A stretch of 64,000 bases of DNA from Hyphomicrobium_A sp963724945 (GTDB lineage Bacteria > Pseudomonadota > Alphaproteobacteria > Rhizobiales > Hyphomicrobiaceae), in NCBI GenBank assembly GCA_963724945.1, contig CAVRWL010000003.1:1798001-1862000 (forward strand), read 5' to 3'. The stretch's first letter is position 1; each line of letters opens with the position of its first letter. The position numbers and the translations under genes were made by a program. This document shows positions 21,037-29,454 of this stretch, in pieces. The notes beneath the pieces are model-generated. The model was not told where the DNA came from. It ran no database searches and saw nothing but the letters and a program-made list of their open reading frames with translations.

Positions 21037-22650
21037 TCACTCGCCGGCGACCTTGACCGGCCGCTTGACGGGCTTGCGCAGGAAAGCCGGGACGTTGTCG
21101 GCGAAGCCTGTCCGCTGCTGCCCTTGGCCCTGACGCTCGCCCCCGCGCTCGCGCTGAGGCTTTGCTACCGGCGGCTGGCCGTTGCCCCCGTTGGCGGCAT
21201 GGCGGCGCGGTTCTCTGTCGGGACTGCGCTGCTCGTGGCGCGGCTGCTCATGCCGGGGCTGGTCTTGCCGAGGCAGGTCTTGCCGGGGCTGATCGCGCCG
21301 CTGCGCTTCTTGGGCCCGCGCTGGCGAACGCTCCGGACGCCCCTCCTTGCCCTCCGGCCGCTCATGGAACCGCGGCTTTCCGCGGTGCTCGCCGTGCCGG
21401 CCTCCAGGTTGGCTTCTGCCCTCGGCACGGGCTGCGGGAGCGCCCCCGCGCCCGCGCGCAGCTCCGCGCCCGCCGCGGCGCTTGCGCTTGCCGGCCTGCG
21501 CGTAGTCCTCCTCGGTCGGCTCGGCCCCGAGCCACACGACCGGCTCGCCGAGCATCTTCTCGATGTCCTTCAGCGATTTCAGCTCATCAGGCGTGACGAG
21601 GGACAAGGAGTTGCCTTCCTTGCCCGCGCGGCCGGTGCGGCCGATGCGGTGCACGTAGTCGTCCGACTGCCAGGGCAAATCGAAGTTGAAGATGTGGCTC
21701 ACGTCGGGGATGTCGAGGCCGCGCGCGGCGACGTCGCTGGCGGCGAGCAGCATCAACTCGCCGGCGCGGAACTTGTCGAGCGTCTCCATGCGGCTTTTCT
21801 GGTCCATGTCGCCGTGCAGCGCGCCGGCGCTGAACCCATGCTTGACCAGCGAGCGGTGCAGGATCGCCACCTCGACCTTGCGGTTGCAGAAGATGATGGC
21901 GTTCTTGACGGTCTCGTTGCGAATGAGCTCGCGCAGGGCCTCGCGCTTGGCCCAATCCTCGCCGTTGGGGCAGTAGACGAAGCGCTGGGTGATCGTCTTG
22001 GCGGTGGTCGCGGGCGGCGCCACTTCGATGCGCGCGGGATCCTTCAGGAACTGGCTGACGAGCCGCGTGATCTCCGGCGGCATCGTGGCGGAGAAGAACA
22101 GCGTCTGCCGGCGCGGCGGCAAGAGCTTGCAGATCTTCTCGATGTCGGGGATGAAGCCCATGTCCAGCATGCGGTCGGCCTCGTCGATGACGAGGATCTC
22201 GACGCCCATCAGCATGATGCGACCGCGCTGGAAGTGATCGAGGAGCCGGCCCGGCGTGGCGATGAGCACGTCGACGCCGCGGTCGAGCCGCTTCACCTGA
22301 TCGTCCATCGATACCCCGCCGATCAGCAGCGCGAGGTCCAGCTTGTGATTGATCCCGTATTTCTCGAAGCTCTGCGCTACCTGCGCGGCGAGCTCGCGCG
22401 TCGGCGCCAGGATGAGCGAGCGCGGCATTCGTGCCCGCGCCCGGCCCGTCTCCAATCGGGTGATCATCGGCAGCACGAAGCCGGCGGTCTTGCCGGTGCC
22501 CGTCTGGGCGATGCCGAGCACGTCGCGACCCGTCAATGCGACGGGAATGGCCGCGGCTTGGATGGGAGTAGGCGTCGTATAGCCGGCGGCGTCGATCGCC
22601 GCCAACACCTTGGGGCTGAGACCGAGCTCAGCGAACGTCTTAGGTTCCAA
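21037..22650 (-). CDS. DEAD-box ATP-dependent RNA helicase, RhlE type
   Basis: RNA helicase acting in RNA decay, ribosome assembly or cold adaptation. 537 residues from TTG 22650 (GGAG nine bases upstream). Motifs: GYTTPTPIQ (Q motif), AQTGTGKT (48-55), PTRELAAQV, VIDEADRMLDMGF (DEAD), FFSATMP (SAT), and HRIGRTGRAG. The 150-residue tail is Arg/Gly/Gln-rich with tandem pentapeptides of the form QPR(Q/H)(D/E), typical of RNA-binding extensions. The upstream leader has inverted repeats but no recognised motif. A farther TTG at 22752 is less likely since it lacks a ribosome site. Confidence 0.93.
   Translation of the reverse strand: MEPKTFAELGLSPKVLAAIDAAGYTTPTPIQAAAIPVALTGRDVLGIAQTGTGKTAGFVLPMITRLETGRARARMPRSLILAPTRELAAQVAQSFEKYGINHKLDLALLIGGVSMDDQVKRLDRGVDVLIATPGRLLDHFQRGRIMLMGVEILVIDEADRMLDMGFIPDIEKICKLLPPRRQTLFFSATMPPEITRLVSQFLKDPARIEVAPPATTAKTITQRFVYCPNGEDWAKREALRELIRNETVKNAIIFCNRKVEVAILHRSLVKHGFSAGALHGDMDQKSRMETLDKFRAGELMLLAASDVAARGLDIPDVSHIFNFDLPWQSDDYVHRIGRTGRAGKEGNSLSLVTPDELKSLKDIEKMLGEPVVWLGAEPTEEDYAQAGKRKRRGGRGAARGRGGAPAARAEGRSQPGGRHGEHRGKPRFHERPEGKEGRPERSPARAQEAQRRDQPRQDLPRQDQPRHEQPRHEQRSPDREPRRHAANGGNGQPPVAKPQRERGGERQGQGQQRTGFADNVPAFLRKPVKRPVKVAGE
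21230..21289. repeat. 15-bp tandem repeat inside the helicase gene
   Basis: Four consecutive 15-base units at 21230, 21245, 21260 and 21275, each variants of TGGTCTTGCCGAGGC, encode on the minus strand the pentapeptides QPRQD, LPRQD, QPRHE and QPRHE in the disordered tail of the helicase. Such units change in number easily. Confidence 0.8.
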
Positions 22651-22922
22651 AAGTCGATATCTCCGTCTGCATTCGTACAGTCCCGCGCCGACGCTTGAAG
22701 CGGCAGCGGTTGACGGAGCGCAGGGGGATTGAGGATTCGCCGAATTCGGCAAAGAAAAAAGGCGGGCTCGGAAAAGGGACTAACGGAATCGCATCCCCTG
22801 CGCTCGAGCCAACGGTGTGCTGACACACTCCTCCGAATAACGCAAGAAAAACCGGAGGATGTGGCCGCTCGCCGCGGTCCGTCGGCGTATTTCTGCACCT
22901 CCCGGCTGTCATCGTTCTGTGA

Positions 22923-23594
22923 TCATTCCTCGAGGATCCAGCGCCCCAAGAGGCCGCCGGCCACGCCGCCCAGAATCGGTGCAACCCAGAAGACCCAGAG
23001 CTGGGCCAAGGGGCGGCCGAGCGCGATGAAAGCCGTCGCCAGGCTGCGGGCCGGGTTGACGGAGGCGTTGGAGACCGGGATCGCCATGATGTGGATCGCC
23101 GACAGCGTCAGGCCGATGGCAATGGCGGCAAAGCCGACGGGAACCCCTTCCGAGGTGACGCCCATGACGACGAAAACGAGGAAGGCGGTCAGCACCGTCT
23201 CGATGAGGAACACGGCGTAGAGCGAATAGCCGTTGGCGCCGCCGTAGGTGTTGGAGGCGAACGTTCCCACCTCGAAGCCGGCGTTGCGCCCGCTAGCGAT
23301 GACGTAGAAGACGATCGCGGCCATAATCCCGCCGAGGCATTGGGCGGCGATATAGCGCAGGGCGCTCGCGGCGGGAAAACGCCGCCCCGCCACGAGACCG
23401 AGCGTGATGGCGGGGTTGAAATGGCCGCCGGAGATCGCGCCCACGGCGAGGATCATGGCCATTACGGTGAAGCCGATCGACAGAGCCACGCCGAGGATGC
23501 CTGCGATGGGGAAAGAGAAGAGGGCGGCGCCCAGCACGGAGGCAACCAGCATGAACGTGCCGGCAAACTCGGCCGCGAGCGCCTTCTTTGCCAT
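22923..23594 (-). CDS. aqpZ: aquaporin Z
   Basis: Water channel in the inner membrane, 223 residues, six membrane helices. Both NPA boxes are intact: GGHFNPAITLG (60-62) and ASVNPARSL (180-182, followed by the filter Arg183). A histidine in SAIHIMAIPVSN fits the water-selective rather than glycerol-type filter. ATG 23594 is preceded by a strong GGGGGG-rich ribosome site. It is monocistronic: the upstream gap of about 300 bases is divergent to the desaturase. Confidence 0.95.
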   Translation of the reverse strand: MAKKALAAEFAGTFMLVASVLGAALFSFPIAGILGVALSIGFTVMAMILAVGAISGGHFNPAITLGLVAGRRFPAASALRYIAAQCLGGIMAAIVFYVIASGRNAGFEVGTFASNTYGGANGYSLYAVFLIETVLTAFLVFVVMGVTSEGVPVGFAAIAIGLTLSAIHIMAIPVSNASVNPARSLATAFIALGRPLAQLWVFWVAPILGGVAGGLLGRWILEE

Positions 23595-23900
23595 GGCCAG
23601 TCCCCCCTAAGGCGGATTGTTCGACGGCAGATGAAGCTTAGCTGACGGGCAATTCCCTCGGTGTGTCGAGCCGATTCGCACAACAAGAATGCATTTTTTG
23701 CGGCTTCTAAGGAATTGTTTGACAAGTCGCCGGCACATTTCACAAGTGGATCAGCCCCTTGGTTGGTCTGCTACTGGGCCTGCTACATGGCCGCACCCAG
23801 CTATCGGGGGTTGGATCGGCGAATCACGTTCTGGCAATATGGCGTTTAGCGGATCTCGGCACGCGGCGAGTGCGTTACAGATTAAGGATAGAGAGGGTCC
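23595..23900. other. divergent intergenic region aqpZ / desaturase
   Basis: About 300 bases between divergent genes. It holds TTGACA at 23719-23724 on the plus strand without a good -10 at the expected distance, and otherwise nothing recognisable. No small gene is supported. Confidence 0.4.
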
Positions 23901-25301
23901 ATGGCTTCAATGGCAGCGGTTGCCGAGATCTCGGCGCGGAGCGGAGAGACGGACGGCCCGCGCGAGCGGCCGAGCCGGCAGACGGCCGAGGAGATCAAGG
24001 CGCTGAAGGCGCGCGACAACCTGACCAACTGGATCTATCTGGCGCGCATCTACCTCGTCATCGCCGTGTCCATTGCGGGCGCCATCTACCTCGATCATCT
24101 TGCCATGTCCGGGCAGATCGCGTGGTGGTGGAGCATCCCGGTGACGGTGCTTGCGGTCATCGCCGTCGGCGCCTCCCAGCATCAGTTCGGCGGCGCCGTG
24201 CACGAAGGTACGCACTACATTTTGTTCGCTAACCGCAAGCTCAATGAGCTCGCCTCGGACTGGCTCGCGGCTTTCGCCATCTTGACGACCACGTTTCATT
24301 TCCGCCTGCACCACCTGGCGCACCATCAGTTCGTCAACGATCCCGAGCGCGACCCCGATATCAGCCAGCTGCACGACAGCAACCACTGGCTCGACTTCCC
24401 CATCACCCACGTGGAGATGTTGGTGAAGCTCCTAAAGCAGCTGTGGCTGCCCAATCTCATCCGCTACACGCTGACCCGGGCGCGCTACTCGGCCATGGGC
24501 GGGGGCGACCACCACAGCCCCTACCAGCTCCCTGATCAGCCGCCGGCCCACTGGCCGCTGCGCGCTGGGCTCCTGTTCATGGTGGGGACACCCGCCGTGA
24601 TCGTGCCGATGACGCTCAACGGAAACTGGCTCGCGCTTTACGCTGTGCTGCCGGCAATGTGGGCCGCCACCGTGGCGCTGCTGGCACTTCTGCCGGAGCG
24701 GCTCTACATGCACACGCGTCTCGACCGCGTGATCTCGCACAAGCTGACCGCCATCGGCCGCGTGACCCACCTTGCGATCCTCTTCGCGTTCGTGTCCTTC
24801 GCGCAGCTCGAGGGCTGGGCCTACGGAGCAGCGTGGAGCTACTTCGCCCTCCTCTGGGTGCTGCCGGTGTTCACGACCTTCCCGCTGTTCATGATCCTGC
24901 GCCAGTGGGTGCAGCACGGAAACGCCGATCGCGGCCGCTACACCAATACGCGCGTGTTCCTCGCCGGCCCGTTCGTGCGCTACGCGGTGTTCCCGTGGGG
25001 CATGGACTACCACCTCCCCCACCACATGATCGCGTCGGTGCCCCACTACAGCTTGAAGAAGCTGCATGAGGTAATGCTGCGCGACCCGGAGTACAGCGAG
25101 AAGGGTGTGATCGTTGAGGGCTACCTCGGCTCCGGCGAGAACGCGCACGGACATCCCACCGCGCTCGGCGTCCTCGGCGAGAAGTATGCGCCCAAAAGGC
25201 GCGAGGCCGTCTTTGTCGATGCCGACGCGCTCGAGCACGCCGACGTGGTGGACGCCGAGGGGCTTGCCCGCGAGGTCGAGGCATCATTGCGAAAGGGCTA
25301 A
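23901..25301 (+). CDS. membrane fatty acid desaturase
   Basis: Di-iron integral membrane desaturase/hydroxylase family, 466 residues. Histidine boxes are HEGTH (101-105), HHLAHH (137-142) and YHLPHH late in the chain. Three or four hydrophobic segments surround them. The N-terminal 35 residues are polar and the C-terminal 60 are acidic. ATG 23901 is preceded by GAGAGGG. The exact substrate (acyl lipid, carotenoid or other) cannot be told from the boxes. Its last 18 bases overlap the end of the convergent DUF2254 gene. Confidence 0.9.
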   Translation: MASMAAVAEISARSGETDGPRERPSRQTAEEIKALKARDNLTNWIYLARIYLVIAVSIAGAIYLDHLAMSGQIAWWWSIPVTVLAVIAVGASQHQFGGAVHEGTHYILFANRKLNELASDWLAAFAILTTTFHFRLHHLAHHQFVNDPERDPDISQLHDSNHWLDFPITHVEMLVKLLKQLWLPNLIRYTLTRARYSAMGGGDHHSPYQLPDQPPAHWPLRAGLLFMVGTPAVIVPMTLNGNWLALYAVLPAMWAATVALLALLPERLYMHTRLDRVISHKLTAIGRVTHLAILFAFVSFAQLEGWAYGAAWSYFALLWVLPVFTTFPLFMILRQWVQHGNADRGRYTNTRVFLAGPFVRYAVFPWGMDYHLPHHMIASVPHYSLKKLHEVMLRDPEYSEKGVIVEGYLGSGENAHGHPTALGVLGEKYAPKRREAVFVDADALEHADVVDAEGLAREVEASLRKG

Positions 25302-26609
25302 CCGTCCCTGCGCTCTCAACGGCGTTCGCTGCCCCGAATCGCACATGGCTTCAAAGTCGGCATGACGGGCGCGTAGGTACTCAACATCGACGGGTCCCAA
25401 GCCGGTGCGGGCGGCGTCCGCAAGCACGAGATCGGCGTGCTCCTGCAAGGTGGCCACGCGCGTCGGGTCGCGCTCGCAGCTCGCCACCGCGGTCAGCACC
25501 CCCAGGATATGGCTCAGCACGGCGGCGTTGCCCGCCGCATTCTGCCTGATCTTGTGGAACATGGTTGCGACGATCTTCGCGTAGCTAACCGTCGGCACCA
25601 TGAGAACCACGCGCCCGTCACGCTTGTAGACGCCGGTGGGCAGCTGCAGCGACACCATCCGGCAAAGCGCCGAGCCGAGGTGATCGAGCGCGCTGCACGC
25701 GGTGTTGGGATCATTGACGCTGGGCGACAGGGCGCGCACCGCCATCTCGACGATCTGACGCGCCGCGAACTCGACGTCAGCGGGACTGCTCCGGTTCAGA
25801 GCGAGCGCGGTGGCGACACGGATTGCCTTGCCGGCGCCCTCGGCCGGCGGTTTGACGAGGGCGATGGGGGCACCGGGAAAGATGTAGTCGCCCGGTTTGA
25901 CCAGAAGCCACACCGCCGTACCGTGAGCGGCGGCCCAGTCGGCCAGGCAGTCCTCGTCGAGCTGATGCAGGTAGCCACAGCGATGGTCGTGCACCGGCTG
26001 CGCCTCGTGCCAGTAGCTTTCGGGCGGCCGGGCAGAGAGTGCATCATCGGTAGCCAGCCGGTGCACGACCCGAGCAAGGTCGGCGCTCACCAGGTCGATG
26101 ACGGTGTCGGCGTTGATGCGGCTCGCCATGTGGCCGACAAACCAGACGAGCGTGCCGACGCACACGAAAGCCAGCAGAATCGCGACGCTCAGCGACAGAT
26201 GCGGGGTAAACTCCTCGTTGCGTATGCTGCGCAATACCAAGAGCGCGAAGGCGAACGTTGCCAGGAATGCGCCGAGTGTGAACTGATTGCCGCGATCCCG
26301 CGTGAAGTTGCGCAGCAACCGCGGCCCCATCTGTCCAGCGGCAAGCGCCAGCGCAGCAATGGTGATGGAGAAGACCGTGCCGGCCACGCCGATTGTGGAA
26401 GACATGATCGCTCCCAGGAGCGTGCGCGCACCCGTAACATCGCCCATATAGATCAAGAAGGCGCCGTCCGTCGGCAACGGGATCAGACCGCTGCGATCGA
26501 GACGCACGAAAGCCAAGGCGCTCAGCGCGCCGGCGAGCACCATCAATCCGGGGACGAGCCAGAACGCCTCGCTGAGATCGTTCAGCAGTTTGCGAGTTCG
26601 TACGGTCAA
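25284..26609 (-). CDS. DUF2254 predicted membrane protein
   Basis: 441 residues matching DUF2254: four hydrophobic segments in the first 165 residues (e.g. FWLVPGLMVLAGALSALAF, GVAGTVFSITIAALALAAGQ), followed by a soluble half containing AVWLLVKPGDYIFPG and ALSPSVNDPNTACSALDHL, which is a family hallmark. Function is not established; a cytoplasmic domain on a small transmembrane bundle suggests a channel or sensor (inference). Start TTG 26609 has AGGCGAC just upstream. The 3' end overlaps the desaturase gene by 18 bases, head to head at the tails. Confidence 0.88.
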   Translation of the reverse strand: MTVRTRKLLNDLSEAFWLVPGLMVLAGALSALAFVRLDRSGLIPLPTDGAFLIYMGDVTGARTLLGAIMSSTIGVAGTVFSITIAALALAAGQMGPRLLRNFTRDRGNQFTLGAFLATFAFALLVLRSIRNEEFTPHLSLSVAILLAFVCVGTLVWFVGHMASRINADTVIDLVSADLARVVHRLATDDALSARPPESYWHEAQPVHDHRCGYLHQLDEDCLADWAAAHGTAVWLLVKPGDYIFPGAPIALVKPPAEGAGKAIRVATALALNRSSPADVEFAARQIVEMAVRALSPSVNDPNTACSALDHLGSALCRMVSLQLPTGVYKRDGRVVLMVPTVSYAKIVATMFHKIRQNAAGNAAVLSHILGVLTAVASCERDPTRVATLQEHADLVLADAARTGLGPVDVEYLRARHADFEAMCDSGQRTPLRAQGRLALSQ

Positions 26610-26654
26610 TGTCGCCTAGCTAGATACGGCCGAGCAGAATCAAACTCATAAGAG

Positions 26655-26691
26655 TGATAAACACTGCTCCCAAATGATAAACACTGCTCCC
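26655..26691. repeat. 17-bp direct repeat, 20-bp period
   Basis: TGATAAACACTGCTCCC occurs at 26655-26671 and again at 26675-26691 with three bases between. It lies in an AT-rich pocket upstream of the DUF2254 gene on its minus-strand side and next to a gene remnant. Tandem operators or a small duplication are both possible. Confidence 0.88.
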
Positions 26692-26766
26692 TCGGCGGCG
26701 CGCCGAGCAGGCCAGAATGAGAATGACAATTAATATGGTGCTAAGCTTCGGTGTTTTCTTCGTCGC

Positions 26767-26891
26767 AGTATCGATGTAGCGCGCCACCGCGCCACGCCCT
26801 TCTCATTGCGGGCCCAGCTCTCACCGACATACCCCCTGATGCACCGTCTCGGGATCGTCCGAGACGGGCGGATGCCGCCACGCGAGCCCCG
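26767..26891 (-). pseudogene. remnant of a YcgN-family gene 3' end
   Basis: Read on the minus strand in two frames, this stretch gives GLAWRHPPVSDDPETVHQG followed by SWARNEKGVARWRATSIL. The end of the intact YcgN-family gene at 31178-31663 reads GLAWWHPLVSGDPETVHRAG and then RAWALSEKGIKPSAVARYII. Only the last third survives, with frame breaks and no cysteine cluster. It abuts the stop of the cytochrome c gene. It is probably a decayed duplicate or recombination scar. Confidence 0.75.
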
Positions 26892-26896
26892 TGCGC

Positions 26897-27307
26897 TTAC
26901 TTCTGCTGAATACTCTTGATGTAGTCGACGAGCGCCTTGATGCGCGCTTTCGCCACCTCGGGCTTGCGCTTCTCGGCGAAGTAGGTGCCCCACGCGAGCA
27001 TGGCCGTCGAGCCGTGCCCCAGGACGCCGCCGCCGTTGCGAATGACGTCGGCGATCTTTTCGGCCGGGAATACGTCGTTTTGCTCGACGGCGATGCGTGT
27101 GAGATCCGCAGGCGCGATCTGCAGGGCCGCGGCGAGCGGCCCGTTGCCGGTGGCGTCGAGCCCGTGGCAGAGCGCGCAGGTGCGCACGTACTCGTCCTTG
27201 CCGCTGACCGGCCCGGACGGGTCCTCATCGTCCGATTGCGCGAAAGCCGGCGCGGCGCCCACGATTAGAAGGGCCAATCCCGCCAGGATCGCAATTCGGG
27301 CTCTCAT
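26897..27307 (-). CDS. periplasmic class I cytochrome c
   Basis: Small soluble monoheme cytochrome c, 136 residues. Cleavable signal peptide (MRARIAILAGLALLIVGAAP, cut after AFA), heme motif CALCH at residues 44-48, and a methionine in GHGSTAMLAWGTYF suitable as the sixth ligand. The C-terminal helix ends ALVDYIKSIQQK. ATG 27307 is preferred to GTG 27313 because GGAGGAG is seven bases before it. Electron partners are not encoded nearby. Confidence 0.92.
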   Translation of the reverse strand: MRARIAILAGLALLIVGAAPAFAQSDDEDPSGPVSGKDEYVRTCALCHGLDATGNGPLAAALQIAPADLTRIAVEQNDVFPAEKIADVIRNGGGVLGHGSTAMLAWGTYFAEKRKPEVAKARIKALVDYIKSIQQK

Positions 27308-27523
27308 CGTCACGCTCCTCCCTCGTTCTTATCCCTCGTTCTTATCGCTGCAGCGCTCGCGCGCGTGCGGCATAATGTGCGCGTTGGCCTTCGCGAACAA
27401 CCTTGATCGCCATCAAGTGCTACCGGCGGGCGGCGCTGCCTATTATGATTGGCGCGAGCGACCCCCCGGAGTAAACGTGCAAACGAGCAACAAACCGCCG
27501 CCTTCTTCGAGACGGAGACGAAA

Positions 27524-28657
27524 TTGAGCGCCAAGCCCTCATTATCGGTGACGGCGGGCGGGGCGGCCCTCGAGTGCGCTGCCGCCGGCGCCTGGACGGC
27601 CGTGCACGCGAGCGAGCTCGAGGCCGTGATCGACGGCGCCGCCCATGACCTCGGCGCCAAGTCCGCCGCGATCGACATGCACAAGGTCGAGGCGTTCGAT
27701 ACCTACGGCGCGTGGCTCTTGGAGCGCCTCGTGCGCGAGCGCAAAGCTATGGGCGGCGAGACGAGCATCGTCTCGCTACCTGAGCACTATCGCGACCTCT
27801 TCAAGGCGATGCACGGCGCCATCCTCAAGGTTCCGCCGCCGCCCGTGCGGGAAAACCCGCTCATCGCAAGCCTCGAGAAGCTGGGGAAGGCGACGGTTGG
27901 CGTCGGCGATGACCTTTTGGCGATCGCCAACATGCTGGGCGCCATCGGAGCCGCGACCTTGCGGGTTCTGGCGCGCCCGCGCTCCTTCCGTTTCACCTCC
28001 GCCGTGCATCATCTCGACCGCGTCGGCCTGCAGGCGGTCCCGATCATCGCGCTGATCACCTTCCTGATCGGCGGCATCATCGCGCAGCAGGGGTTCTTCC
28101 ACTTCCGCAAGTTCGGCGCCGAGACCTACGTCGTCGACATGCTCGGCATCCTCATCCTGCGCGAGATCGGCGTGCTCATCGTCTCGATCATGGTGGCCGG
28201 GCGCTCGGGTAGCTCTTATACGGCCGAGCTCGGCTCCATGAAGATGCGCGAGGAGATCGACGCGCTGCGCACCATGGGTCTCGACCCCATCGAGGTGCTC
28301 GTCCTGCCGCGTGTCTTCGCACTCATCATTGCGCTCACCATGCTGACGTTCTTGGGCTCTATGGCGGCGCTCTACGGCGGCGGGCTCGTCGCGTGGCTCT
28401 ACGGCGGCATGAGCCCCGACATCTTCATTGCGCGCCTGAAGGAGGCGATCTCGATCACGCATTTCAAGGTCGGCATGATCAAGGCGCCGTTCATGGCGCT
28501 CGTCATCGGGGTCGTGGCCTGCGCGCAGGGCTTCGCGGTGAAGGGCAGCGCGGAATCGCTCGGGCTGCAGACGACGGCCTCGGTGGTGAAATCCATCTTT
28601 CTGGTGATCGTTCTCGACGGCCTCTTCGCCATCTTCTTCGCCTCGATCGACATGTGA
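27524..28657 (+). CDS. mlaE: Mla-type ABC transporter permease with N-terminal STAS-like domain
   Basis: Inner-membrane permease of the Mla/MCE phospholipid transport system, 377 residues. Roughly residues 1-105 form a STAS-like domain (AWTAVHASELEAVIDGAAHDL, VEAFDTYGAWLLERLV), the role of separate MlaB in E. coli. The rest is the MlaE domain with five or so helices and conserved GRSGSSYTAELGSMKMREEIDAL and RVFALIIALTML. TTG 27524 is taken as the start because GGAG precedes it by seven bases; TTG 27449 would add 25 residues. It is the first gene of an mlaE-mlaF-MCE operon. Confidence 0.92.
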   Translation: MSAKPSLSVTAGGAALECAAAGAWTAVHASELEAVIDGAAHDLGAKSAAIDMHKVEAFDTYGAWLLERLVRERKAMGGETSIVSLPEHYRDLFKAMHGAILKVPPPPVRENPLIASLEKLGKATVGVGDDLLAIANMLGAIGAATLRVLARPRSFRFTSAVHHLDRVGLQAVPIIALITFLIGGIIAQQGFFHFRKFGAETYVVDMLGILILREIGVLIVSIMVAGRSGSSYTAELGSMKMREEIDALRTMGLDPIEVLVLPRVFALIIALTMLTFLGSMAALYGGGLVAWLYGGMSPDIFIARLKEAISITHFKVGMIKAPFMALVIGVVACAQGFAVKGSAESLGLQTTASVVKSIFLVIVLDGLFAIFFASIDM

Positions 28658-28661
28658 GCCG

Positions 28662-29444
28662 ATGAACGAGGAGACCGTCATCCGCGTGCGCGATCTGGTC
28701 GTCGGCTTCGGCGACACGATCGTGCTCGACCACGTCTCGGTCGCGGTCAAGCGCGGCGAGATCTTCGGCTTCGTCGGCGGCTCGGGCAGCGGCAAGTCGG
28801 TGCTTCTACGCTCCATCATCGGGCTTTTGCCCATAAGATCGGGCGGCGTGGAAGTGCTGGGCAGAATTTTGACCAGCGCCGACGAGGAGGCACGGCGCCC
28901 AATCGAGCGCCGCTGGGGCGTCTTGTTCCAGCAGGGCGCGCTGTTCTCCTCGCTGTCGGTGTTGCAGAACGTGCAGTTCCCCATGCGCGAGTATCTCAAA
29001 ATCTCCAAGCGGCTGATGCGGGAGATGGCGGAAGCCAAGCTCGACATGGTGGGCCTCAAGCCCGAGGACTGGGGCAAGCTGCCCTCCGAGCTCTCGGGCG
29101 GCATGGTGAAGCGCGTGGCGCTCGCGCGCGCGCTTGCGCTCGACCCCGAGCTCGTGTTTCTCGATGAGCCGACGTCCGGGCTCGACCCGATCTCGGCGGG
29201 CGAGTTCGACGAGCTCATCCGCACGCTGCAAAAGACGCTCGAGCTGACCGTGTTCATGATCACCCACGACCTGGAGAGCCTCTATACCGTGTGCGACCGC
29301 ATCGGGGTGCTGGCCGACGGCAAGGTGGTCGCCACGGGCCCTATTGCGGCGATGCTGCGCTCCGAGCATCCCTGGGTGAAGACGTATTTCAGGGGCAAGC
29401 GCGCCGACGACCTGGCGCGGCGTTTCAAGCAACCGGTAAGCTAG
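28662..29444 (+). CDS. mlaF: Mla-type ABC transporter ATPase
   Basis: ATPase subunit driving lipid transfer by the adjacent permease. 260 residues: Walker A GGSGSGKS, Q-loop LFQQGALFSSLSV, signature LSGGMVKRVALARAL, Walker B LVFLDEPTSGLDP, and switch His in MITHDLESL. It begins four bases after mlaE and ends ten bases before the MCE gene, so the three are cotranscribed. Confidence 0.95.
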   Translation: MNEETVIRVRDLVVGFGDTIVLDHVSVAVKRGEIFGFVGGSGSGKSVLLRSIIGLLPIRSGGVEVLGRILTSADEEARRPIERRWGVLFQQGALFSSLSVLQNVQFPMREYLKISKRLMREMAEAKLDMVGLKPEDWGKLPSELSGGMVKRVALARALALDPELVFLDEPTSGLDPISAGEFDELIRTLQKTLELTVFMITHDLESLYTVCDRIGVLADGKVVATGPIAAMLRSEHPWVKTYFRGKRADDLARRFKQPVS

Positions 29445-29454
29445 AGGAACGGCG

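Noticed and set aside
20854..22698. 614-codon open frame on the plus strand
   Set aside because: It is the antisense of the RNA helicase gene; composition is low-complexity Leu/Ala/Arg, and the helicase motifs on the other strand are unambiguous.
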